From assembly GCF_014649875.1 (NCBI RefSeq), contig NZ_BMTW01000004.1, positions 62,001-126,000 of the forward strand: DNA of 64,000 bases, given 5' to 3'. This DNA comes from Streptomyces rubiginosohelvolus (lineage in GTDB: Bacteria; Actinomycetota; Actinomycetes; Streptomycetales; Streptomycetaceae). Every line of letters starts with the position of its first letter. The stretch's first letter is position 1. Under the pieces are notes generated by a model. That model searched no databases, had not been told where the DNA came from, and saw only the letters and a list, made by a program, of their open reading frames with translations. Both the position numbers and the translations under genes were made by a program. Below, piece by piece: positions 17,036 through 25,157 of this stretch.

Positions 17036-17212
17036 CTAGTCGGTCTTCTTCCTCCGGCTCTTCCCGTCCGGGGCGAGGCCCATTTCCTCGCGGTCCTCCT
17101 CCAGGCGCTCGTCGAGTCGCTTCTCGTCCGGGCGGCGGGGCATCCCGCGGCTGTGGCCGGTGTCCGGGTCGCCCTCGACCTCTTCGTTCGACTTGTGGTG
17201 GTGATGGGACAT
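17036..17212 (-). CDS. 58-aa charged small protein downstream of the Clp ATPase
   Basis: A 58-codon frame from ATG 17212 to TAG 17036, starting MSHHHHKSNEEVEGDPDTG and ending GKSRRKKTD. It is hydrophilic, begins with four consecutive histidines, and its middle (RRPDEKRLDERLEEDREEMGL) is a likely amphipathic helix. It begins 3 nt after the stop of the Clp gene and ends just before the hairpin terminator, so it is surely co-transcribed with clp. I know of no family for it. A metal-binding or adaptor role for the Clp protein is a guess from position. Confidence 0.65.
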   Translation of the reverse strand: MSHHHHKSNEEVEGDPDTGHSRGMPRRPDEKRLDERLEEDREEMGLAPDGKSRRKKTD

Positions 17213-17215
17213 CGC

Positions 17216-19744
17216 TCACTCCTCGCCGTCGGGGGTGTCGGCGTCGGGGGTCTCTACGGCGCCGTCGCCCTTGCGGATGGTGCAGTGCAGGGAGTCGTCG
17301 ACCACGTCGGCGACGATCGTGTCCCCGGGGTCGGCTTCGCCGCCGAGCAGCAGGGAGGCGACGCGGTTGTCCAGTTCCGTCTGGATCGTGCGGCGCAGCG
17401 GGCGGGCGCCGAACTCCGGCTGGTAGCCGTGGGCGACCAGGAGTTTCTTCGCCGCCTCGGTGACCTCCAGGGTCATGCCCTGGGCGTGGACGCGGTGCTT
17501 GCTGCGGTCGAGAAGGTGGTCGACGATCTCGGACAGGTCGTCCTCGGTGAGGCTGTGGAAGACGATGATGTCGTCGATGCGGTTGAGGAACTCGGGGAGG
17601 AACCGGCCGCGCAGCTCCTCCATCAGCTCGTCCTTGAGCTCGGCGGCGTCGCCCTCGTGGGCGAGGATGCGGTGCGCGCCGATGTTGGACGTCATGATGA
17701 CGACGCAGTGGCGGAAGTCGACGGTGCGGCCCTGTCCGTCGGTGAGGCGGCCGTCGTCGAGAATCTGGAGCAGCGTGTTGAAGACGTCGGGGTGCGCCTT
17801 CTCGACCTCGTCGAACAGGACGACGCTGTAGGGGTTGCGCCGCACCTTCTCGGTGAGCTGGCCGGCCTCGTCGTAACCGACGTATCCGGGAGGGGCTCCG
17901 ACGAGCCGGGCGACCGTGTGCTTCTCCTGGAACTCGCTCATGTCGAAGCGGATCATGCGGTCGTCCTGGCCGAACAGCAGCTCGGCCAGGGTCTTGGCCA
18001 GTTCCGTCTTGCCGACGCCGGTGGGGCCGAGGAAGAGGAACGAGCCGACGGGCCGGTTCGGGTCGCCCATGCCCGCGCGGTTGCGGCGTACGGCTTCGGA
18101 GACCGCGGTGACGGCCTCGTCCTGGCCGACGATCCGGGCGTGCATCTCCTCCTCCAGCTTGAGGAGTTTCTCCTTCTCGCCGGCGGTGAGCTGGGAGACG
18201 GGGATGCCGGTGCGGCGGGAGACGATGTCGGCGATGTCGGAGGCGGTGACGGAGACGACGCCCTCGCGGCGCTCCTCGATCCCGGCGAGTTCGCCCTCGA
18301 CCTCGGCGATCTGCTGCTTCAGCCCGGACGCCTTCTCGAACTCCTCGCCGACGACGGCCTCGTCCTTCTCGCGCCGCAGCTTGGCGAGGCGGTCCTCGCG
18401 GCTGACGACCTCGGTGGAGCGGTTCGCGCTGCGCAGCCGTACGCGGGCCCCGGCCTGGTCCATCAGGTCGATGGCCTTGTCGGGCAGGAAGCGGTCGCTG
18501 ATGTAGCGGTCGGACAGCTCGGCGGCCGCCGTGAGGGCTCCGTCGGCGAAGCGGACCTGGTGGTGGGCCTCGTAGGCGTCCCGCAGTCCTTCGAGGATCT
18601 GTACGGTCTCCTCGACGGTGGGCTCCGGGACCAGGACGGGCTGGAAGCGGCGTTCCAGGGCGGCGTCCTTCTCGATGTGCTTGCGGTACTCGTCGATCGT
18701 CGTCGCGCCGACGACGTGCAGTTCGCCGCGGGCGAGTGCGGGCTTGAGCATGTTGCCCGCGTCCATGGAGCCCTCGCCGGTGGCACCGGCGCCGACGACC
18801 GTGTGGAGTTCGTCGATGAAGAGGATGATCTCCCCCTCGGCCTTCTGCACGTCCTCGATGACCTTCTTCAGCCGCTCCTCGAACTGCCCCCGGTACTGGG
18901 CTCCGGCAACCATGCCGGACAGGTCCAGGGAGACGACCCGCTTGTCCTTGAGGGTGTCGGGGACCTCGCCCGCGACGATGCTCTGGGCCAGGCCCTCGAC
19001 GATGGCGGTCTTGCCGACGCCGGGCTCGCCGATGAGGACGGGGTTGTTCTTGGAGCGCCGCGAGAGGATCTCGATGGTCTGCTCGATCTCCTCGGCCCGC
19101 CCGACCACGGGGTCGAGCTTCCCCGCCTTCGCCTCCTCCGTGAGGTCCCGGCCGAACTCGTCCAGGGTGGTCGCGGGCTGCTTGGCCCCGCCGGGAGCCC
19201 CGTCCGGGCCCGCCGCCCGGTCGGCCGCGCCGCGCAGCTTCCCCACATCGAGATCGTCCGACCCCAGGAACCGCCCGGCCCCGGAGTCCGCGTCGTCGAT
19301 GAGCGCGCCGAGGATGTGCTCGGGCCCGATGTAGGACACCCCGGCCGCCTGCGAGCGGGCGTAGGCGGCGGTGAGGGTCCGCTTCGCCGCCGGGGTGAGC
19401 CCGGGTTCGGCGGACGGCTCGGAGGACTCCCGGGGCAGCACCTCGTCGAGCTGCGCGGCGAGCGCGTCGGGGTCGACCCCCGCGCGGGACAGCAGCCCGC
19501 GCGCGGGTTCGACCTGGGTCGCCGCCCACAGCAGGTGCTCGGTGTCGAGGTCCGCGGTGCCGTCTTCGGCCGCCTTGCTCGTCGCCCGGCCCAGCAGCTC
19601 GTGGGAGGACTCCGTCAGCAGCCGCCCGATCGGGACGCGCTGCATCGCGGGGGGCGAGGACGCGGGCGACATACCGAAGAACCGGTTCAGCAGGTCGCTG
19701 AACGGATCGGACGGACCGAGAGGGGAACCGAACGCCATCGACAT
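17216..19744 (-). CDS. Clp/Hsp100 AAA+ ATPase with short middle domain
   Basis: An 842-aa protein. The N-terminal Clp_N repeat domain (about 40-190) is followed by D1 with Walker [14 protein letters not shown] and Walker [11 protein letters not shown] short coiled-coil middle segment (about 430-480, around [20 protein letters not shown]) precedes D2 with [14 protein letters not shown] and Walker [17 protein letters not shown]. The short middle domain is ClpC-like (about 50 residues rather than ClpB's roughly 120), but between TSNIGAHRI and [12 protein letters not shown] find no (I/L)GF loop, the ClpP-docking tripeptide. It is therefore probably a ClpP-independent unfoldase. ATG 19744 has GGAG 6 nt upstream; an ATG two codons on (19738) is an alternative. 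Confidence 0.9.
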   Translation of the reverse strand: MSMAFGSPLGPSDPFSDLLNRFFGMSPASSPPAMQRVPIGRLLTESSHELLGRATSKAAEDGTADLDTEHLLWAATQVEPARGLLSRAGVDPDALAAQLDEVLPRESSEPSAEPGLTPAAKRTLTAAYARSQAAGVSYIGPEHILGALIDDADSGAGRFLGSDDLDVGKLRGAADRAAGPDGAPGGAKQPATTLDEFGRDLTEEAKAGKLDPVVGRAEEIEQTIEILSRRSKNNPVLIGEPGVGKTAIVEGLAQSIVAGEVPDTLKDKRVVSLDLSGMVAGAQYRGQFEERLKKVIEDVQKAEGEIILFIDELHTVVGAGATGEGSMDAGNMLKPALARGELHVVGATTIDEYRKHIEKDAALERRFQPVLVPEPTVEETVQILEGLRDAYEAHHQVRFADGALTAAAELSDRYISDRFLPDKAIDLMDQAGARVRLRSANRSTEVVSREDRLAKLRREKDEAVVGEEFEKASGLKQQIAEVEGELAGIEERREGVVSVTASDIADIVSRRTGIPVSQLTAGEKEKLLKLEEEMHARIVGQDEAVTAVSEAVRRNRAGMGDPNRPVGSFLFLGPTGVGKTELAKTLAELLFGQDDRMIRFDMSEFQEKHTVARLVGAPPGYVGYDEAGQLTEKVRRNPYSVVLFDEVEKAHPDVFNTLLQILDDGRLTDGQGRTVDFRHCVVIMTSNIGAHRILAHEGDAAELKDELMEELRGRFLPEFLNRIDDIIVFHSLTEDDLSEIVDHLLDRSKHRVHAQGMTLEVTEAAKKLLVAHGYQPEFGARPLRRTIQTELDNRVASLLLGGEADPGDTIVADVVDDSLHCTIRKGDGAVETPDADTPDGEE

Positions 19745-19844
19745 GTCTGCTCCAGGGAAGGCGAGGGGGCCCTCCCACTCAAACGCGATGTCCGCCACCC
19801 CGCAAACGGAGCGGCCCCCCGGTGCCGCCCCGGCCGGAAGCGGT

Positions 19845-21569
19845 CTACTGCCCCATCTCGTACGCCCCCGACAGCGCCTCCACACGCTCCCAGATCCGGG
19901 CCGAACGGGCCGCGTCGACGACCGGCCGGCGGACCGCGCCCAGCGCCCAGCTCTGCTGGTCCTCGGTGGCGGAGTCCTTGCCGTGCAGTTCGACGGCGTG
20001 GGTGGAGAAGTCGCGGACGAGAACGGCGAACAGTTCGTCCAGCAGTTCCTCGTCCAGGCCGGTCAGCCGCGCCTGCTCCAGGATCAGCTGGCCGTGGACG
20101 ACGAGGGCGAAGAGCTGGCCGACGGCGAGGAGGAGGTCGAGGTCGCGGCTCTGCTCCTCGTCGGGGGCGGCCGTCTCGACGAACGTGCACAGGGCGTCGG
20201 CCTGCTCTCGGAAGCGGGCGACGTTCGGCACCTCGGCGTACGCGTCGAACGCGGTGCGCCAGTCGTGGAAGCGTACGGAGCCGAGGCCGCGCGCCGGTCC
20301 CTGCTGGAAGAGGAACGCGTCGTCGGCGGCGTCGAGACGGGTCGGGACGGCCGGGTGGTCGACGGGGTTGAGCAGGTGGTTCCGCATGAACTTCAGGATC
20401 AGCGCGAGGTTCACGTGGACCGTGCCCTCCAGCTTCGGCAGGCCCCGGATCTCGATGGCGGCCTGGGCGAAGTAGTTGTCCTTCTCGAAGCCCTTGGCGG
20501 CGATGACGTCCCACATGAGGTCGATGACCTTCTCGCCCTCCGTGGTCACCTTCATCTTCGTCATCGGGTTGAAGAGGAGGTAGCGGCGGTCGTCGGGCCC
20601 GGCGGAGCGGAAGTAGTCGACGGCGCGGTCGCTGAACAGCTTCATCCCGACGAGCCGGACGTAGGCGTCGGTCAGCTCGCGGCGCACGTGCGGGAAGGCG
20701 GTGACGGGGCGCCCGTAGAGGATGCGGTTGCTCGCGTGCGTGACCGCCTCGTACATCGCATGCTCGCAGATGCCGATGGAGGCGGTGCAGAGGTTGAACT
20801 TGCCGACGTTGACGGTGTTGAGCGCGGCGTCGAAGGCGGCGCGGCCGGTGTGCAGGATGTCGGCGGGCGCCACCGGGTAGTCGGCGAGGTGGAACTCGCT
20901 GACGTACTTGGAGGAGTCGACGACGTTCTTCACGAGCCGGTACGCCTCGTGGCGGCTGTCGGCGGCGAAGAAGACGTAGCCGTCGGGGCCCTCGACGTCG
21001 GTGCGGCGGCCGAAGACGGAGACGAGACCGGCGGCGTTGCCGTTGCCGATGTAGTACTTGGAGCCGGAGGCCCGGAAACCGCCCTCGCCGTCCGGCGTCA
21101 GCAGCATGTCGGTGGAGTAGATGTCGGCGCCGTGGATCTTCTCGGAGAGACCGAAGGCGAACACCTCGCCCTGGGCGAGGAGTTCGGCCGCCCGGGCGCG
21201 GGCCTCGGCGTTGTCGCTCTGCCAGACCGGGCCGAGACCGAGGATGGTCACCTGCCAGGCGTACCAGTAGTCGAGGCCGTAGAAGCCGAAGATCTCGTTG
21301 AGTGCGGCGATCCGGGCGGTGTCCCACCGCTGGTCGTCCTTCCCCGCGGCGGATGCGGGGGTGAGGAAGGTGGCGAACAGGCCCTCCCGCGCGGCGAAGT
21401 CGAGGAAGTCGCCGAGCCAGGCGCGGGAGCGGTAGTCCTCGATCAGCCGGCGCTTGCCGCGCGCCTCGAACCAGTCGACGGTGGCGCGGAGCAGCCTGCG
21501 GGTCTCCGGGTCGAAGTGCTCGGGGTCGTAGGTGCGCGGGTTGAACAGGAGCGACGCGGAGTCGGCCAT
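19845..21569 (-). CDS. Acyl-CoA dehydrogenase
   Basis: A 574-aa protein. The acyl-CoA dehydrogenase/oxidase fold is visible in order: N-terminal helical domain (RLLRATVDWFEARGKRRLIED), FAD/acyl middle domain (FAFGLSEKIHGADIYSTDMLLTPDGEGGFRASGSKYYIGNG), and C-terminal helices (FNLCTASIGICEHAMYEAVTHASNR). The G-S-E-IHGAD block matches the family's TEPxxGSD flavin-contact segment with substitutions. It is longer than the usual 380-400 aa, like the large actinobacterial acyl-CoA dehydrogenases. ATG 21569 is chosen because GGAAGG lies 8 nt upstream and the frame further back is antisense to nothing conserved. Likely regulated by the PadR gene immediately upstream on the same strand. Confidence 0.85.
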   Translation of the reverse strand: MADSASLLFNPRTYDPEHFDPETRRLLRATVDWFEARGKRRLIEDYRSRAWLGDFLDFAAREGLFATFLTPASAAGKDDQRWDTARIAALNEIFGFYGLDYWYAWQVTILGLGPVWQSDNAEARARAAELLAQGEVFAFGLSEKIHGADIYSTDMLLTPDGEGGFRASGSKYYIGNGNAAGLVSVFGRRTDVEGPDGYVFFAADSRHEAYRLVKNVVDSSKYVSEFHLADYPVAPADILHTGRAAFDAALNTVNVGKFNLCTASIGICEHAMYEAVTHASNRILYGRPVTAFPHVRRELTDAYVRLVGMKLFSDRAVDYFRSAGPDDRRYLLFNPMTKMKVTTEGEKVIDLMWDVIAAKGFEKDNYFAQAAIEIRGLPKLEGTVHVNLALILKFMRNHLLNPVDHPAVPTRLDAADDAFLFQQGPARGLGSVRFHDWRTAFDAYAEVPNVARFREQADALCTFVETAAPDEEQSRDLDLLLAVGQLFALVVHGQLILEQARLTGLDEELLDELFAVLVRDFSTHAVELHGKDSATEDQQSWALGAVRRPVVDAARSARIWERVEALSGAYEMGQ

Positions 21570-21634
21570 GGCGGGTGCCTTCCGGGAGGGTGAGGGTTTC
21601 GTCGGTGGTACGGAGGTGGCGGGCGGGGCGCCGT

Positions 21635-22201
21635 TCAGGCGCCGGGGCCCGCGGCTTCGAGCCGGTGGAGCGTGGCGAGTACGTCGTCGAGCCAGGCGAT
21701 CGTCATGCGCTCGTATGCGATACCGCCCCGCAGCACGACGTGCTGGAGCTCCTGGCCGGCGTCCTGCGGCGCGGGGGCATCGGGCCCGGTGAAGTCGCGC
21801 AGCTCCCCCGCGAGGTAGTGCGCCAGCCGGTCGCGGTGTACCTGGCGGTGGCGCTCGACCTCGGCGATCAGCGCGGCCGGGTCGTCGAAGGCCGCGCCCC
21901 GGATCTTCACGGCGAGGTCGTGCCGCAGGCTCTCCGGCTCGATCGGCTTGTGCAGCCACACGGCGAGGGCGGCGCGGCCGGGCCCGGTGACGGAGTACTC
22001 CTTCTTGTCCGGCCGGCCCTGCTGCTCCACCTCGCGGACCAGGAGGAGGCCGTCGGTCACCATGCGGCCCAGGACGCGGTAGATCTGCTGGTGGGTGGCG
22101 GTCCAGAAGTGGCCGATGGACCGCTCGAACCGCCGGGCCAGCTCATAGCCGGAGCCGGGCCGCTCCAGCAGGGAGACGAGGATCGCGTGGTCGAGGGCCA
22201 T
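21635..22201 (-). CDS. PadR-family transcriptional regulator
   Basis: A 188-aa protein. The N-terminal PadR winged helix (LDHAILVSLLERPGSGYELARRFERSIGHFWTATHQQIYRVLGRM, then GRPDKKEYSVTGPGRAAL) is followed by a Vir_act_alpha_C-type helical dimer domain. A near-perfect 20-bp palindrome lies 13-32 nt upstream of the start, the classical place for autorepression. It is transcribed just ahead of the acyl-CoA dehydrogenase gene (gap 65 nt), so that gene is the likely target as well. AAGGA lies 8 nt upstream of the ATG. Confidence 0.88.
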   Translation of the reverse strand: MALDHAILVSLLERPGSGYELARRFERSIGHFWTATHQQIYRVLGRMVTDGLLLVREVEQQGRPDKKEYSVTGPGRAALAVWLHKPIEPESLRHDLAVKIRGAAFDDPAALIAEVERHRQVHRDRLAHYLAGELRDFTGPDAPAPQDAGQELQHVVLRGGIAYERMTIAWLDDVLATLHRLEAAGPGA

Positions 22202-22213
22202 ACGGCGATCCTT

Positions 22214-22233
22214 CTATGCAACTCGTTGCATAG
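22214..22233. promoter_or_regulatory. PadR operator candidate (20-bp palindrome)
   Basis: CTATGCAACTCGTTGCATAG has 9-bp perfect arms around a 2-bp centre. It contains the ATGCAAC/GTTGCAT half-sites seen in many PadR operators and lies directly before the PadR start codon, where bound protein would block transcription of padR and the acyl-CoA dehydrogenase gene. Confidence 0.75.
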
Positions 22234-22242
22234 ACAAGGCGT

Positions 22243-22276
22243 GGAGCCCGGGTGAGACGCGGCTCACCCGGGCTCC
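22243..22276. terminator. Hairpin terminator, 14-bp stem
   Basis: Arms 22243-22256 and 22263-22276 are perfectly complementary (left arm GGAGCCCGGGTGAG) around a 6-nt loop ACGCGG. It stands at the 3' end of the antiporter remnant and upstream of padR on the minus strand, so it would separate those two transcripts. Confidence 0.7.
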
Positions 22277-23040
22277 GGTGCCGTCCCCGTTCGGGAGCCC
22301 GGGTCAGGGCGACTGCGCTCAGAGCGCCGGTCGAGGTAGGACGTCACCGGGGCCGCGGCCACCCCGTGGGCCACCACGGATGTCAGGACGGCGAAGACGA
22401 CGACCGTCCGCATCTCCCGTTCGTACGGACCGAAGTCGCCCTCACAGCAGGCGTAGTTCGATCTGCTCGACGAAGCCGTGCATCACCTGGTGGTAGCCAT
22501 GGCTGTGCTCCGACCTGCGCAGGGCGCACGCGGTGACGAAGACCGCGAGGAAGCCGTAGCCGTGCAGGGCCTCGGCGAGGCCGTAGGCCAGGAAGGTCGC
22601 CGCGAGCGCCACGAACCCCTCGCCCTGTTCGGCGAGCCGCAGCGACCGGGAACGGGAGCGGAAAAGCACCCGCCCCAGCAGGAGACCCAGGGCGAGGCCG
22701 ACGGCCACGCCCACGGCGATCCGAACGAGCACGTAGCTCCAGACCCAGTGGGTCAGCCAGCCTCCCGTCCAGTTCCCCCCTGCGGCGGCGAGTGCGACGG
22801 CCGCGAGGACGAACGGGAAGGCAGGCCGTCGTTCAACCCGGCCTCGCTGGTCAGCGCGAAGCGGACCTCGTCCCCGTCGTTCTCCGCGGCGGACGGCTCG
22901 CCCACCCGCACCTCGGACGCGAGCACGGGGTCCGTCTGCGCCAGGACCGCCGCCACCAGGAGCGCCACCGACACCGGCCAGCCGAGCACCCCCCACGCGG
23001 CGATCGCCGTCGCCCCGATGGTCAGCGGCATCGCCACCCC
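22264..23040 (-). pseudogene. Decayed Na+/H+ antiporter (CPA1/NhaP type)
   Basis: Fragments of one antiporter lie in three frames. From 23037 down, MAMPLTIGATAIAAWG through the CPA1 hallmark AQTDPVLASEVRVG and FALTSEAGLNDGLP is readable. The frame then shifts at about 22820, and FPFVLAAVALAAAGG through LGLLLGRVLF, FLAYGLAEALHGYGFLAVFV and MHGFVEQIELRLL follows, ending in a stop at 22442. A third frame resumes with MRTVVVFAVLTSVVAHGVAAAPV. The N-terminal helices are missing (the gene is cut where the hydrolase gene ends), and the segment with the FxxxRG motif between the last two pieces is deleted. No functional transporter can be made. Confidence 0.85.
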
Positions 23041-23063
23041 GCCTCAGCTTCCTTGCCGGGTCA

Positions 23064-25157
23064 TCAGGCCAGGTCCCGGGGAACGGTCTCGTTCCAGGTG
23101 CGGGAGAAGACCCGGCGGCCGTCCTCGTAACCATCCAGCGTGGCATCGACGGTGAACGCGTCGGCGTTCGACGTCAGCACGGTGCTCGTCTCGACCCGGA
23201 CGTCCCAGCCGGGCCGGGAGAACCGCATGGTCCACGCGGAGCGGCCGGTCAGGGAGGAGAAGTCGTCGGCCACGGAGGTGTACCTCTCACAGGCCCGCAG
23301 CCCCACCTCGATGCCGTTCTCCTCGTAGCGCTGCGTCCCCCGGTCCTTCACGATGTCGAGGGCCGAGTGGTAGTCCACCAGGCTTCGGGAGACGTTCCAC
23401 GCCTGTTCGGGCTCGGTCAGCCGGGTGACGGGCGGCGGTCGGCAGCCCTCCGGTTCCCCGAAGTCCGCCTGGGGCATGCCGTCCGGCTCCTCGGTGGGGC
23501 GTACGGGCAGCGTCAGTGCGCCACCGTCCTCGTGGACGGTGAGCAGGACGGGTTCCGGAGCCGGCCACACCAGGGGCCAGTACGAGGTCGAGAGGGAGAG
23601 CCGGACGCGGTGGCCGGGCGGGAACGCCTGCGCGACCCCGTTCAGCGGGACGCGCACGTGACAGCGCCGACCGGGCTCCAGCGGCTGCGGGTGCTCGTCG
23701 CTCTCGCGGTGGGTGAGGTTCAGTACGCCGTACGTCACGCGCGTGGCGCTGCCGTCGGGTGCCACGTCGGAGATCCTGGCGGTGATCTGGGCGACCGGGG
23801 CGGAGGCCGACACCTCCAGGTCGACGGAGGGCGAGCCGAGGATCTCCAACCGTTCGGCGAGCGGTTCGGTCTCGAAGACCAGGGAGCCGCCGTCCTCCTC
23901 GCGCTGGTCGTAGGGCAGGTCGGGCGGAGCGTTGTACGAGGCCCACTTCCCGGCGAACTGGCCCACGGACAGCGGTGAGCGGACCGTACGGGTACGGGCG
24001 CGCGGAGCGGGCTCCTCGTCGTCGGTCGTCACGATGACGGAGCCCCGCAGCGGATGCTCCACTTCCTTGATCTGCGGCGAGGGCCAGGAGGGTTCGGCGA
24101 CCCAGCGGCCGGGACGCTCCTCGTAGGACGTGGACGGCGGAACGCTCTCCTGCATCCAGGTGCGGAGCATGGGCCCGTCCATCACCCCGTTGTCGACGCC
24201 CTTGAGCCAGTGGTCCCACCACTTGACGACTTCCTGGAGGTAGCCGATGGCGGGGCCGGGCTCCCCGAGGTGCGGGAGCTTGTGGGACCAGGGGCCGATC
24301 AGCCCCCTGCGGGGTACGTCCACGTTGGCCAGGAGCCGGGTGACGGCGTTGGAGTAGCCGTCCGCCCAGCCGCTGGAGGCAAGCACGGGACAGCGCAACC
24401 GGGCGTAGTCCTCGTTGAGGGAGGCATGGCGCCAGTAGGCGTCGCGGTGCGGGTGGCGGAGCCACTCCAGGACCCAGGGCCTGGCGGCCTCCAGCCGTTC
24501 CCGCCACATGTCGCGCCACCGCTCCCCCACCACTTCCGGGTCGGGCGGGCAGGTGGCGTACGCGAACATCGTGCCGGCCTCGGCGAGGTTGTCGGAGAGC
24601 ATGGCGCCGCCGAGGTAGTGCATGTCGTCCGCGTACCGGTTGTCGGTGAACGACGCGATGACGATGGCCTTGAGGCTCTCGGGCTGGCGGGCCGCTGTCT
24701 GGAGCGCGGCGAAAGCGCCCCAGGAGATGCCCATCATCCCGGTGCTCCCGTCGCACCAGGGCTGCGCGGCGACCCAGGCCAGCACGGATTCGGCGTCGCG
24801 CTGTTCCTGGTCCAGGTACTCGTCCAGCAGGACGCCCTCCGACTCTCCCGTCCCCCGCAGGTCCACGCGGACGCATGCGTAGCCGTGGCCCGCGATGTAG
24901 GGGTGGTGGATGGCGTCGCGGGTCGAGGTGAGGTCGTTCTTGCGGTAGGGGATGCATTCCACGACCGCGGGGACCGGGTCCGTGTCGGACGTGGTGGGAC
25001 GCCAGATCCGGGCCGACAGTCGCACCCCGTCGGACATGGTGATGGTGACGTGGTCCTCGCGGCGGGTCTCGTGCGGGAGGTGCTCGACGAATCGCATGCG
25101 GTTGGCAGGGTCCTTCCTGACGTCGGGTCCGGTGGGGGCGGGTACCCGGGGCGTCAC
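23064..25157 (-). CDS. CocE/NonD-family hydrolase (X-Pro dipeptidyl-peptidase-like)
   Basis: About 697 aa. The N-terminal alpha/beta-hydrolase domain shows VRVDLRGTGESEG and the nucleophile elbow GISWGAF. An Asp/His pair is expected later (for example RGLIGPWSHKLPH for the His). The C-terminal jelly-roll (X-Pro DPP_C) domain includes GSPSVDLEVSASAPVAQITARISDV and FPPGHRVRLSLSTSYWP. The family includes cocaine esterase, acylases and dipeptidyl-peptidases. The GTG start at 25157 overlaps the ATP-grasp stop (GTGA). A later ATG at 25097 better matches the usual N-terminus (MRFVEHLPHE) but has its GGAAGG 13 nt away. Coupling to the ligase gene suggests it processes or recycles an amide or peptide made by it. 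Confidence 0.82.
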   Translation of the reverse strand: MTPRVPAPTGPDVRKDPANRMRFVEHLPHETRREDHVTITMSDGVRLSARIWRPTTSDTDPVPAVVECIPYRKNDLTSTRDAIHHPYIAGHGYACVRVDLRGTGESEGVLLDEYLDQEQRDAESVLAWVAAQPWCDGSTGMMGISWGAFAALQTAARQPESLKAIVIASFTDNRYADDMHYLGGAMLSDNLAEAGTMFAYATCPPDPEVVGERWRDMWRERLEAARPWVLEWLRHPHRDAYWRHASLNEDYARLRCPVLASSGWADGYSNAVTRLLANVDVPRRGLIGPWSHKLPHLGEPGPAIGYLQEVVKWWDHWLKGVDNGVMDGPMLRTWMQESVPPSTSYEERPGRWVAEPSWPSPQIKEVEHPLRGSVIVTTDDEEPAPRARTRTVRSPLSVGQFAGKWASYNAPPDLPYDQREEDGGSLVFETEPLAERLEILGSPSVDLEVSASAPVAQITARISDVAPDGSATRVTYGVLNLTHRESDEHPQPLEPGRRCHVRVPLNGVAQAFPPGHRVRLSLSTSYWPLVWPAPEPVLLTVHEDGGALTLPVRPTEEPDGMPQADFGEPEGCRPPPVTRLTEPEQAWNVSRSLVDYHSALDIVKDRGTQRYEENGIEVGLRACERYTSVADDFSSLTGRSAWTMRFSRPGWDVRVETSTVLTSNADAFTVDATLDGYEDGRRVFSRTWNETVPRDLA

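Noticed and set aside
17190..17212. HHHH at the start of the 58-aa ORF as vector/His-tag contamination
   Set aside because: The surrounding sequence is continuous genomic operon DNA with no vector elements, and the ORF is preceded by the clp stop and followed by a native terminator.
17153..20371. Plus-strand open frame of over 1000 codons opposite the Clp gene
   Set aside because: Translation is low-complexity Val/Gly/Asp-rich and is the complement of a clearly conserved AAA+ ATPase on the minus strand.
22442..23146. Minus-strand ORF covering the middle of the antiporter as an intact small membrane protein
   Set aside because: Its N-terminal third is out-of-frame Arg/Gly-rich noise; only the middle matches antiporter helices, which shows a frameshift rather than a new gene.
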